Below, piece after piece: positions 25,301 through 36,569 of a DNA stretch of 64,000 nucleotides. Origin of the DNA: Myrica gale (lineage: Eukaryota; Streptophyta; Magnoliopsida; Fagales; Myricaceae); contig OZ005614.1 in the NCBI GenBank assembly GCA_963930655.1, forward strand, positions 1,364,001-1,428,000, given 5' to 3'. The notes beneath the pieces were generated by a model. It was not told where the DNA came from. It worked only from the letters and a program-made list of their open reading frames with translations, and searched no databases. The position numbers were made by a program, and so were the translations under genes. Positions within the stretch are counted from its first letter, which is position 1, and every line of letters starts with the position of its first letter.

Positions 25301-28031
25301 AATTAACTGTTATTTAGTTGAAATACAAACATATCTTTACTTGTGATTATGGATATTTTCCTGTTTGTGATTTGATCTTTCCAAGTTAAAGTGAACCCTC
25401 CTACCCAAAAAGGAAAAAAAAAAAACAGGTTTGTAGCAGTTGGTACTAATACATTGAAATGGATGAAGTTGTCGTGCAATGGTGGATATGTTGTGTGCAC
25501 GTCTGAGTTGCTGTTGAAATTTATTTCGATGAGTGGTTCAACTTCAAATATATGGGGGGGATGTCTAACGCAATTTCTTAATGGATTTGCAGCGTTGCCT
25601 TATTGAAGCTTGCGGAAATGGAATATGGTGGCACAACAAGGTAGTCAATGACATTAGATTTTTATTCATTTGAAAATAATGTGAAGAGGTGTGAAAAGGT
25701 TTTGAAACTACTTGACAAAATTTCTTTTATAACTAGTGCAGCTATTTTATAAAGCTTCTTTTGGAGAAGAAATATGCTTTGCCGCACCGTGTGCTTGATG
25801 CTACTGTTGCTCATTTTATGAGATTCCTTGAGGATACCAGAATAATGCCTGTAATATGGCACCAGTCTCTACTTGCTTTTGTACAAAGGTTAGTAACTTT
25901 TGCGAAAGAGTATTTTGTCTTGCCTGATTGGTTGTCAAGAAGAATTTTCATTTCCTGGGAGAATTGGCTTGATAGAAAATTTGTTTGTTTGGTTTCGACC
26001 CCCAAGGGTTTGGTGTGGTGGTAAGGCTTCGCCTTGGGTTCTAACATGTCCCAAGTTCGAGCCCCAACACCCCCATTATCGCCCTTGACTTATCTGCTCC
26101 CTGGGTTGTGGGGTCGGTCCAGTGGGCCGGGGTTTGTACTTCAGGGTTGGGCCAAAAGGGTCCGGCTTTGGGGAATTTCCTCGTCATCAAAAAAAAAGAA
26201 AATTTGTTTGGTTCCATGTAATGTTGGGAGGGAAGGATTGAGAGGGTGGAAGGGAAAATGCATGGATAGGGGAAATCCATTCATATGGTTGGAGGGGAAA
26301 AGGGAAATGGGGCAGAGGGCCTGTTAAGAGAAAACCTGTAAATTTTTATTTTCTCCCGAGAATGGTGGTAATTTTATATCTTCACACCATCCTTTCTCTC
26401 ACTTTTTCTCCCTGCCAACCAAACAACTTGGAATTGAGTGGTATCCTTCTCCCTTCCTTAACTTTTTCCGTCTTCCTCCCCCCTTTCCATCTTGTCTGTA
26501 ATTCCATTTCTTTACCATAGCATTATCCTAATATCGGATCTTCCTGTCTCTGAAGCATGTCTTTCTTCTTGAAAAAGACATCAAGATGCACACGTCTAAG
26601 TCACTATCACCTACTCTTTGATGGCAACCATTTTTTTATCCTTTTAGCTAGGGTTCAAACACTATTCCGATTCTCCTACTATCCTAACTCCAAAAACTAC
26701 GTAGTTCAGACCTATGAGCATGTAAGCAGCCATTGGCATGTCATAGATTGTCCTATGTTGTCTTCTCAATCTTTTAATTGTGAAGGAGACAACTCTGTAA
26801 CTAGATTCATGTGACCATTTTTAAAAAGTAAGTTAATATACCATTAAAGATGTCCCTATTGCATTTCAAGCGATTGTATGATTTCTCGTAGAAATTACCA
26901 TATGAAGTCGACTCACTGCTGCATTTCCTCTCATATATGGATGCTTTGTCAAATTCCCTGCAGGTACAAAAACGACCTGCGGAAGGAGGATAAAGATAAC
27001 CTCAAAAATCTCCTTGAAAAGCAGAGGCACAAAATAGTAAAGTCATATTTGTCCGACTTAGCTACTTCTATAAATACACTCACTTTAATTTAGTGGCAAT
27101 ATATGTCTTTATATTCTGCAAATGTAGGTAACACCTGAAGTCCGCCGGGAGCTAAATAACAGCCGCAACCGTGGTGAAAAGGAGGATGATTTAATGTTAA
27201 TATATATCCTTTTTCCCTTCTCTCAGCTTTGCCTAAAGTTTGAATTTGCCCTTTTTATCCTTTGTTTCTTTATAAAATCCTTATTTTCTCCCTCGGGAAA
27301 ACAAACTTGTTCGACATTTTTGTTCTGCTGTATGGGCTATGTGCCATGTTCTTTATCTTTTGGTATGGGATCATGTACTTAGTGGCGCGTGCTGATAATT
27401 TTGTAGGTTTTTACCTTTGGTTCTTGATTTCAAGTTTGTAAGGCTCTTGACTTTCAAATTAGTAAGGTCTCTCCTTGAGTGTATATCGGGGAATTAGGAT
27501 TTTGAATGGTAGCCAAGCCATAATGCTTTGGCCAGGACAAAATAGGGATAATTCTGGGAATCACTTGTTCACCACTAGTGATCAAATTGATTGTTGAATT
27601 CTAATACCATGCTTGAAAACTTGGAGTAGCTCATTTGAGGCGGTAGAAAGTTAAAATTCATGAATAACCATCTGCATTTGTTAATTTGAACCCACTATAT
27701 ATATATATCCTTGGAGATCAATACATTTTGTAGTTCACTTCAAGGAATCACGTAAGACAAGATATTCTAGAAGACTATAAATCATTTAAGAATGGTCTCA
27801 AGATCTATTGGCTGTACATAGCACTGCATGAAGATGTCAGTTTATTATGCATTGCACAAGTTGCTGTTTTCTAATCTGATATAAGTTAAATCTCCTTTGT
27901 TTTCATGGAATTTAATTGATTAGAGATTCTTGTTTCCTTGACTTCCCATACCCTCTCCTGTTTCTGTGATAAATAGAACTATTGAAGAAGATAGGTTTGA
28001 TGTTCCAGAGGTGCCTATGGAGGAGGATTAA
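22323..28031 (+). CDS. Bystin (ENP1 homologue, 40S ribosome biogenesis), intact
   Basis: Ten exons: 22323-22655, 23241-23367, 23513-23564, 23738-24065, 24367-24446, 25593-25640, 25742-25888, 26964-27036, 27128-27195 and 27977-28031. They total 1311 nt (436 aa), close to other plant bystins. The N-terminal third is charged ([14 protein letters not shown], acidic [14 protein letters not shown]). The bystin domain follows: [72 protein letters not shown] and [17 protein letters not shown]. Bystin/Enp1 binds pre-40S particles in nucleolus and cytoplasm and is needed for 18S rRNA maturation. I chose ATG 22323 because MGKKR is the conserved start and nothing upstream in frame adds similarity. Intron 7 (25889-26963) contains a SINE. 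Confidence 0.96.
25094..25139. repeat. Tail-only insertion in bystin intron 5 (T-tract plus ataa)
   Basis: agttctaaatcaccgtg (25094-25110) and agtgctaaatcactgtg (25123-25139) match at 15 of 17 and flank tttttttttata, followed by a. The reverse strand reads as a short stem ending in an A-tract. Confidence 0.65.
25996..26196 (+). mobile_element. tRNA-derived SINE in bystin intron 7
   Basis: The 5' half carries a box A-like tggtgtggtggtaagg (about 26011) and a box B-like aagttcgagccc about 40 bp later, the internal RNA polymerase III promoter of tRNA-derived SINEs. The body is GC-rich, unlike the surrounding intron, and ends catcaaaaaaaaa at 26196. Flanking repeats agaaaatttgtttg (from 25974) and agaaaatttgtttg (from 26197) look like the target duplication, with a small tttg expansion on the left. 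Same strand as bystin, well away from both splice sites. Confidence 0.82.
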
Positions 28032-30699
28032 TTTATTGCCTGGTATGATACTGCATATGTTTGTTATATTATTCTTGCTCTCGGTGACTCTGGATTAATT
28101 TATTACCTGATCCAATTATAATGTCTCCTGAAGCTTGTCATCAACACTCGCATAAGAATAGTGGTTAGCACGCCCATAAATTGTCTGTGTTGGGCTTCAT
28201 TTTTTCCTATATCTGATTTGTGTATTACTGTATTAGGAGCATTTTTATCCACGTGATTGCCCAAAATCACGTGAAAAGAAATCTGCGGTTCAATACTGTA
28301 TTGTTTTGATTGAACTTTATGTTCAGTACTTATCCACCGGGAAATCTGTGATAAATTTTTTAATGTTAGTTTTCCTAGATGGTATTGAATGGTTTAATGA
28401 GGCACTATGTTACTTGTTCTTGTAAATAGATTACGGACATGTAATTCTCTCGGTGGATGCATGTGCGGGGAAAAGAATCCGCCCATTGGCTCATGGTGGG
28501 TTCTCTCGTCTCTCGCAGGTAATGGACGGAAAAACAATACACTGCAAAGTTTTCGGGGAGAAATGCAGGTTCACGCCTTTCGATAGCAGACAGTTTTGGC
28601 AGCAATAGTTACCATGGAGATGCTACTCATGTCCAAAAGATTATACGCTTATACTGCAATATTAGCAAGTGTCAGTAGAATCTGATGGATCCGGTGATTT
28701 CAATTTCATGAAAATACGGTGTCATGCAATGGAAGTATTTTTCTTTATGGTTTTGTTTTCAAATGCTCACAAATGGTAAAGTATTGTGATCCTTGTTGAA
28801 AGCATTTTCAATCTCCAACGCCAATTTCGTGTAAAGAGTAAACAGAATTTTGGAGTTTTGCCTGTTAGCACTTGGATGTCAATTTCCAATCTGACTTGTT
28901 GCTTGCCGAAACTAATGAACTCTAATTAAAAGCTTGATCGTGTCGTTTAATTCGGTTTGTTCGTAAAATTGAAGTGTTGGGCTTGTCGTTGTCCTGCTTT
29001 GGTACGACTTCAAGTAATAGTCTTTTTGTGGGTCTTCCAGAATGCCTAGCCCAAAACACAGAGAGTAGGCAAATGCAATGTAGGCCGGGCTCTTGAGCAA
29101 CAGAACTGTTTAAGACCAATACAAAAGAAATGAATCCAAGGTTGAGCGAGCTTGGGCCAGCATGAATTCGCAGATATTTACGTGCTTTTTCTTTCTAACT
29201 TCCTTTCTGTTTGCTTTTTCCTTTTGGTCTTGGACTTCTAGCACGTTTTTGTTTGTTTGCTTGGGATTAAAAGGCTAATATGCTCCCTCGCAGTCGGATG
29301 CGAGCTTAATCTCTTTCTTCTCTGCTCTTTTTTCTTGTATGTTTTAATTAATTTTTAGTTGTAAAAAAATTGTAAAAGGAAAGGTATTTGTTCACACATA
29401 CTAATTGGGAAATATCACTTTTCTTCATCTATTTCAGAGAGGGAAAAGATCTATACCCACTACCAAATGTGACCCAGATTTCACGACAATATGGAGTAAC
29501 TTGCTTCCTTTCTAAGAACATAAAAACTGAAAGATTTGACCGACATCATTTGTCGAATGTTTCGTGTTTGGGTGTTTATCTCTGATGCTCGGAGCTTCGT
29601 TCAAATTAATCCAACCATTTGAGGATGCTCTCTCAGCGTTTAAGAAATAATTTTTCTTGTAAGCATCAAGCATGAGCAAACCCACTTAATGCATCCTTGC
29701 CTTTTGGGAAACATCACAAGTACTTTCAAAAAAGATTTTCCGACTCTTTCTTCTAAGGAACGTATACCGCGTTGGTGTGAATGGCCCTAACTTCTCAGCA
29801 TGAGTAATAGGCATTGTTCGCATATTAGCCAAGTCCCTACGCAATATTTAACATGTTACCAACCACAAACTCAATTTCCTTCTTTCGGATATAACTTGCC
29901 ATCTAAAGAATAGTTCATTCTTCTTCTTTTTTATAGTAAAAACAAGAAGTTTTTATTAAGATTAAGGAGGTTTGAAAACCTCAAATACATGCTCTAAGGG
30001 GGCGTGTCAGACCCTCCGGAGAGGCGATGAGCCAACAAGTAAAAGGTCAAACGACCTTACAAACGCAAGCCCAAAAAGGTGGGTAGAGACCCATAAAGGG
30101 TAGAAAGTCCACGAAGGGCAGCAAGCTGAGACGACCATAAGAGAAGGAAAGGCGATAGCGGAATACAATGGCAGAACTAGCAATTGGAGTTGATATATCG
30201 ACCAAATCTGAAAATGGGGAGGCGCGTGAGATCTACGAGGGCCGCCCGACCGATCAACGAAGATGACCACAAGGAGCGTTTGGACGTCCAGATCCTAGCC
30301 ACCTAACGCGTGCATATCGGAGAGGACCACTTGTTGCTGAAAAATTAAGAAAAATGTCTCGTAGCTAGTTGGCCGATACAGAAATCTTCTCCAATCGATG
30401 TAGATGTCGTCTCCGTCGATCGTGGTCTTCAAAAATCTTTAAAAAATGTAAATCTAGCCACCAAAACTGCTGAAAACCCCCCTAAAAGTAGACGAAAAGG
30501 AGAGTTTATTGAGGAATCCGGTCACAGATGACAATAGCAGAGGAAGAGAGGGGGTGAGAGGGGAGGTTCAGGTGGCCAAGGAAGGAAAATTCTAGAGCCT
30601 TCTCTAGAATAGGATGTCGTGGTCTGTTTTCTTTTCGATTAAAACGTTTATTATTTCTCAGGGCATTCATCTGTATTTCGCAAGGGTTAATTCTTTGTG
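28032..30699. other. Bystin 3' flank and gene-poor spacer
   Basis: The bystin 3'UTR lies at the left end. Positions 29920-30600 are less AT-rich and include a long purine-rich stretch, but no coding domain, terminal repeat or target duplication was found. No gene is supported. Confidence 0.45.
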
Positions 30700-30707
30700 C
30701 CTGATTC

Positions 30708-31929
30708 CAGGCGCGGAAGGAAGGGGGAGCGAAGGGTGTCGGCTGACACCCTTCGCTCCTAAAAAAAATTATATCTATATTTTTTTAAATAGAAGATGGC
30801 CTAGGCCCGATACTCATAGGCTCATGCCAACTTTATATGATCCCCATTAGGTCCTGAATGGCCTGGACCCGATTCTTTTCAATTTGTGTAGTTGATTTAT
30901 GAGTTGAAGAGCTTACAAGATTGGAGGTTTTAGGATTGCTATTTTGGATGAATTCTCGCTGATAATAAGGATATACTATTATTTTTTTTGCATTTTTTTT
31001 ATTCTTCTACCTTATTTTTCTGCTAATTGAGTAGGTTATGCACTTCGTATTTTTTTCAATCTATTTATCGGGCTACAATATTATCCTTATTTTGCTGGTT
31101 TTTCTATTCCTCTATGTGTGCCAGTTAGTGATAATTGACTTTTACGTTCAATTATTTGTGTCATGCATTAAATAACTGAACATAAATATAGAAAACATGA
31201 TCTTGTAGATCTGCCTCAGAGGAGAATTTACATAAGCCTCAAGAATTTAGTCAGATATGCCTGGAGTAGCACTTAGATTCACAACCAATTGTTATGGGTT
31301 TTAAGTGAGAACCTACCGTTTAACCCAAGTAGCTGGGCATATGACACAGTAAAAATATTTTTTGCGCATAAGAGATTGCGCATATTTCCTTGAGACTTAT
31401 TGATTTGATAGTATTTATATAGTAGGGTTAAAGTATGAATTGTTACCTTTGAAATTAGAGCTGCACAAAATTTGTGATCATCAATTCACATGTTAGAATA
31501 GTTGAAAAATTTGGAAACAGTAAAATTATTGCCCTTCATATCAATGAACATCAAAATAAAGGGCTTGGGGATGAAAAACGGGAAAAAAATTGCAATAGTT
31601 AATATGGTTCTGTAATTAATTGTTGGCATTTATATTCACTTCTTTGCCATGTATGTTTGGTTAATTACTGATGGATATCTCATTGCTTGGAGTTCTTCCT
31701 TGTTTGGTTAGTCACGAAGTTATTTTACAATATTTTCAGAATATGCAGTCTCGTAGGATCCAATTGTCACCTCTTAGTATCAGCAAATAGTACGGTACGT
31801 GTATTTTAATATTTTTAATTTTTGATATTTTAACTCTTAATATATTTTTTTGCATTACGTAGTAATTTTTTTTTGCCATTTTTTCTTAGGAGTTCGACCC
31901 CCTTTGATTGGATTCCTGGGCCGCCACTG
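30708..31929. mobile_element. Non-autonomous hAT-like DNA transposon
   Basis: The left end starts caggcgcgg and the right end is ccgccactg, so the inverted ends CAGGCGCGG and CAGTGGCGG match at 7 of 9 positions. The 8-bp direct repeat cctgattc (30700-30707) / cctgatta (31930-31937) matches at 7 of 8, and 8 bp is the duplication size of hAT elements. A perfect 15-bp subterminal stem (30726-30740 with 30745-30759) with loop ggct lies near the left end. No transposase frame is present, so it must be mobilised in trans. The right end is about 110 bp upstream of the TATA-like box of the EG45-like gene. Confidence 0.78.
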
Positions 31930-32042
31930 CCTGATTACCGGCCGGCATGGCATGTCGGGTATATTTCTCAGGCTAAAACGTTTATTATTGCCGTCGTTTG
32001 TCCATCTCTGAGCCCCGAGAATTTTCATTCTCTCCAGCTTCT

Positions 32043-32048
32043 ATATAT
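32043..32048 (+). promoter_or_regulatory. Putative TATA box of EG45-like gene
   Basis: tatata within cttctatatattgaac, about 90 bp upstream of a good donor site (ttttcag then gtatgt at 32135) that would end a 5'UTR exon. The matching acceptor (ctttgcag, ending 32658) lies 6 bp before the start codon. Inference from spacing only. Confidence 0.45.
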
Positions 32049-32664
32049 TGAACTCTACCATTAGGTCGCTACAGTACTCCAGCGCTTCGTGCTTATTTTG
32101 CATGCGCTATCCTCCATTCAGATCGCGTTTTCAGGTATGTGATCCAGTACTCTAAAAGTTCCAAACAGAAAAAATTCTCATGGCAGGCAATTGACTTCTA
32201 CCGTTCTGAAGGGACAAACAAATAGAACTTCTCTACTAGAGTCTAGATGGTTCTAGATTCTAGGGTTTTGGTTGGTTAATAATTTTTTCATACACAGAAT
32301 TTGATTACTCTCGGTCAGCTTTGTGACCATTGATTGAACTGCTAAAAATGGTTATCCCACCAATTTAGAGGCAGGCACTAAAAATTGTATCCTTTATTTA
32401 CCAGAGAAAATCTCGGATTGCTTGGTCGGAATATGATCTCCAAATGGAACCACACAAATACAACTTATTACTCGGTCACCTCTGTCCCTATTCAACTGCT
32501 AAAATGGCTGTCCCTATTTAGTCGCCGGCAGAACAAAGTGTGTCCTTTATTCGGTAGTTTCTGTTTGACTGCTTTTGTATATAAAATTACATATTGAAGA
32601 CTTTCTACTCTCCATCCACCGTCATATTTAACAACTTTCCCCCTTTCTTTCTTTGCAGGAAGGA

Positions 32665-33549
32665 ATGTCTAGGCCTCCCTGTTTCTCTCGATGCATATTC
32701 GTGTCTCTCCTTGTCCTAGCAGTGCTCTGTCATTTGTCCCACGCTGATGTTGGCACAGCTGCCCGCTACAGACCCCCATATATACGTAAGCGCCGGCCGG
32801 TGTGAAAAAGTTTTATTTTGGCTCAAAAAAATAACTTAGCTAATTGTAATTAAAAAACCTTCAAACATATATACCTTGTGGCTTTTCTTTTATTCTTTGC
32901 CAAATTCCTTTCTCGGTTTATGTTCATACAGCCACAGCCTGTAATGGAAGAGATCCGGACCAGTTCCCGTCAGGTAACCTGTTCGGGGCGGCCGGCGAGG
33001 GGATATGGGATAATGGTGCTGCCTGTGGGAGACAATATTTGGTGCGGTGCATAAGCTCGACAGTCGCTCGAGCCTGCATTCAGGGCGCGACCATTCAAAT
33101 AAAGATTGTTGATCGGGCATTGACTTCGGTTTCTAAGCCTTCGAGGTCTGATACCACCATGGTTCTTTCTTCGACTGCATTTGAGAAAATCGCCAACCCT
33201 TCTGCCACATATATTAACGTAGAATACCAACAGTGAGTCTCTTTTTCGTGTTCCTTCGTAATTCCCTCTTCCTTCCATTAATAGTTTAAGCTCTTAGCGT
33301 AGTAACTTTTCTCTGTCTTTCTGCTTTGGTGTTTCCCGTACGTTGTGCATTTGTAATTCTCTTCTATATTTCAATCATCTATCTGTTGATCATGTCAAAG
33401 TTCGTAATGCTTGTAAAGATGTACAATCATTTCCAACCAGGTACATAGCTTGTAATTTAATGATACTCTAAAATGGCGGCCGGGAGGGGGAGTTTTTTGG
33501 TTCTTCTTGGACACTGATAGATGGAGTTGTTTGAATATGCAGGGTTTGA
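32665..33549 (+). CDS. EG45-like / plant natriuretic peptide-like secreted protein, intact
   Basis: Three coding exons: 32665-32785, 32932-33232 and 33543-33549, which total 429 nt (142 aa). The start MSRPPCFSRCIFVSLLVLAV is a signal peptide ending near SHADVGTA. The mature part is an expansin-like (double-psi beta barrel, RlpA-like) domain: PTACNGRDPDQFPSGNLFGA, GEGIWDNGAACGRQY, then VRCIS and a terminal INVEYQQV. Conserved Cys residues are in place. The last exon codes only G-Val-stop, which the family commonly shows. Such proteins (EG45-like, CjBAp12, PNP-A) are apoplastic and linked to blight response and ion/water balance; they lack expansin domain 2. A hAT-like element sits in the proximal promoter, which could alter expression. 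Confidence 0.93.
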
Positions 33550-34552
33550 AGCGGACAGACATGCAAGCCGTATTGATTTATCAGGTGAGGAAGCTACTCG
33601 ATCGTCGTTCTTCGTCTTCTAGAATTTGAAGGGGAAAGTCAAACGTGTTTGGTTGATTAGCCCTGGATTTTTCTACCTGGTTAGGAATAACAAGTAGTGG
33701 AAATAATGGAATTGAATTGAATTGTATTATTCCTTGTGTTTAATATATATCTTTCTAGAATATTGAACTTTCATCTCTTGCAAAAATTCAAAACACTGCG
33801 TTTTTCTTCTCTGAAAAGATTCGCTAAAGGCTTAGGTTGCAATAGGGGTATCTCGACGTCGTTTAGCAAATGGTCTCTGTCTGTTTGTCTGTCTGTCTCT
33901 TGTCTTTCCGAAGAATGAGAATAAAAGCAAAAGATACATGCTTTGAGCCAAAGAGTGAAGAAATTAAGACCAAGAATATAAAGATTATATGACACCAATG
34001 TCGATGTGCGGTCTGCGGTCACTGCGGTGCATGGCAAATTCAACGCCAAGAACATGGAGCCATGTTACTTTGAGATTCGACTGCCTTTAAGCAAACAATT
34101 CCCGCCAACATTTGCGCCACTGATATGATTATAATTTATAATCAGGGGTTCCCATTTGTGACTTTGTTGTACTGGTCCATTTGGTGGGCTCAATATGCAC
34201 TCTTTTTTTTTTTTTCTTTCTTCCTTTTCCGCATTTAACATAATCATATCACACCATCTATCCATATGACATTGAAAAGGATATATATATTTTTTTGTGA
34301 CACTCATACCTGACGAACCTCTGACGAAAACAGAGAATATGCTCGAGAAGTTGAAGAAAAACAAAGAATATGCTCTAGATGTAGATAGACGGAATGACCA
34401 AATTTTAAATGAAAGATGACCATAAAGACCTAGATGTATTTATTCTTACTCCAATGACTTTTTTTTTTTGCAACTTTTTGATACCAAATTGAGTGCTGGC
34501 GCAATTACGCATTTAACCTCAATATGCTTATATGTACCCTTGGTACCTTATA

Positions 34553-34595
34553 AGTTGCCATCCATTGATTAAAAAAAAAAAGTTGCCATCCATTG
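34553..34595. repeat. Tail-only insertion with direct repeats (A-tract)
   Basis: agttgccatccattg occurs at 34553-34567 and exactly again at 34581-34595. Between them is only attaaaaaaaaaa. The layout equals a target duplication around a bare A-tail. Confidence 0.75.
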
Positions 34596-34821
34596 CAATT
34601 TGCTCAGGTCAACTTAATTATTCCTTTTTGGCTTCTCGTTCTCCTTTTGCAATTTGACCATAAAGTTCTCCTTTTGTTTAATGGAAAAGCTAATTAGTCT
34701 AGCTTGTGAGAATAGGGGATTGCAATTTTTAAACATAGCTTTGGTTTTGTGGGAATAAATCTGTTTGGTTTAGAAGAAAGTTGACTAATCATGCTTTTAT
34801 AATCTTGTGTTACTTCACGCG

Positions 34822-34919
34822 TATAGGTCTGAACAACAGATTCGAATATATGATTTTATCAACTCTTGTAAATATTAATGTAAAAGCTAGTTATTCGAAT
34901 CTATTTGTTCAGGCCTATA
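34822..34919. repeat. Imperfect inverted repeat, ~26-bp arms
   Basis: The arm at 34822-34847 (tataggtctgaacaacag...) pairs with 34893-34919 (reverse complement tataggcctgaacaaata...) with about two mismatches and a one-base bulge, and a 45-base loop. Pairing extends imperfectly outward through cttcacgcg / cgaag. It could be a small MITE or a transcript hairpin; no target duplication was found. Confidence 0.6.
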
Positions 34920-35187
34920 GGCGAAGCAACACTAGATTACGTAAATTAGATTACAAAAATTGTGGGCACAGGGCACAGATTAAAATTCCAACTATTAGCT
35001 TAAGGAAGACAGGGGAGCCAGCTTTGGTATCTGTTTGTATGATTCTTCAGCTTGGGCCTTACCGAAGTTACATCGGACTATCTATCATAAGGATTAGACG
35101 ATAGGTCCAATTGGGCTAAGCCCAAACTCAGAATTTGGAAACTCCCAAAATTTTGACATACAAACACCACCAAGTAGAGCCGACCTC

Positions 35188-36153
35188 GTGCTTAACCAGA
35201 GCCAGTGGAGTTTCTTCGCCTTTCTCGTCTAGAGAGAGGGACTCCTCCCTCTCTCTAGACTCCCACCCCCTCTTCTGAACCAACCCTCTCCCCCTTTGTT
35301 GCTGTGGCTGGGGGAGGAGCTCCGGCTCCTCCCCCTCCTCCCTTCCCTCTTCTCCGGTCACTCTGTTGGTGGCCAGAGTTTCTCCCTCCATTTTGTCCCT
35401 TTTGGTTTTCGGTTTGATGTTAGATCCCGGCTTGTCCGGTGGTTTTTTGTGCACACGGCTTCCTTGGTGGTGGACTGCTCTCTCCGGCGCCCAGCTCCGG
35501 CCCCGAGACTTTGCATACGGACGGCGCGTGAGCCTTCACGCGTGCGCACGCGCGCGCGTGGATCTCACGCTCCTGTCCTCTTGTGCTTCTCTCCCGGCGA
35601 GTTTGACCATTTTTTGAAGGCCCCGTTCTGCCCGGCCCTTCCTTGCCGGCGCGTGTGGGACACGCGCGGCCGTGGGCGCGTGTGCCGCCGCTGTGTTCGG
35701 TTGTTTTGCTTCCTGGCCCCTCTGGTTACCGCCCTTGTGGAGCTCTCTCTCCTCTTCCTCATGGTGCAGCCTGTCTTAGCATGAAGTCTCTCTTGTTGGA
35801 GTCGGCTTGGCGCTCTGCTCGTCATTTCTCTAGCAGAAGCTGCCACCGCTTTTGCCGGTGGTTGTGTTGGGTTTCGGTCTCTGTGACCGCGTTGTTTTTG
35901 TTTATTGTGTTGGCCTTTATGGCCTGTTTGTCTTGGTTGTTGTTGTTGGTTGTTTGTGTTGGCCTTTGTTGGTCTTGGTTATGGTACCGGCTGTGTTGTC
36001 CGGTTTGGCTACCGGACCTTTGGTTCCGGTTTCTTGTAGGGCCTTCTGGTCCGTTTAGGTTTTCTGCTAGCCCTCAAGTCGGTTTTGTGTTTTGTATTGG
36101 CTGTACTATTCTCGGGTTTTAATATATTGTCTTGTTGCCTAGAAAAAAAAAAA
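35188..36153 (+). mobile_element. LINE-like or SINE-like retroposon with A-tail and 17-bp target duplication
   Basis: A perfect 17-bp direct repeat, caagtagagccgacctc, flanks the segment (35171-35187 and 36154-36170). The insert ends ttgcctag followed by a 12-base A-run (36142-36153), as in target-primed retroposition. The body is unusually GC- and CT-rich, then T/G-rich near the 3' end with gggttttaatatattgt, wording like plant L1 LINE 3'UTRs as I recall. Open frames inside have no reverse transcriptase or endonuclease motif. It may be a 5'-deleted or non-coding LINE derivative. It lies about 400 bp beyond the 3' end of the KCS gene. Confidence 0.8.
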
Positions 36154-36569
36154 CAAGTAGAGCCGACCTCTGTCGAACTCTGCCCCTCTCTATCTCTTTC
36201 CTCCTCACAGTCTCTCAGAGGAGGTCGACTTCTCTGTTGGTATTTCCAGTCTTTGAGTTGATAGCGGAAAAGATGAAAGGGAAAGGTGCAAAGGGATTGC
36301 TAAAAAATATGAAAGAGGGAAGCTTGCTGTTGGAACCGATACTGAAAATTTGCTAAAAAATATCAAAGATGAATAGCTAAAGTCACTAGCCAAATCCTCC
36401 AGTTTCTGACTAGAACAAAATTGACCAAACGGTCACAGTTCACACCGACCAAATAGGATCTAAACCTGAAGACTGTTGGAAAAGAAAAACCCACCATTCC
36501 TAAGATCTTTCCACCAGAAAACACCAGTGAACAAGAAGCTTTTTACTGACTCTAGAAGCAAGGGATCTA

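Larger units (their letters stand above)
33550..35170. other. Intergenic, with a long imperfect hairpin and a tail-only insertion
   Basis: No gene is supported. It includes a (TCTG)n-like run near 33880-33900, the A-tract insertion at 34553-34595, and the inverted repeat at 34822-34919. An open frame of 107 codons over the hairpin has no recognisable domain. Confidence 0.5.

Noticed and set aside
34781..35104. 107-codon open frame
   Set aside because: It spans both arms of an inverted repeat and has no similarity I recognise.
35296..36122. Long overlapping open frames on both strands
   Set aside because: They arise from GC- and CT-rich composition of the retroposon; no domain, and the frames are Arg/Ser/Leu-biased.
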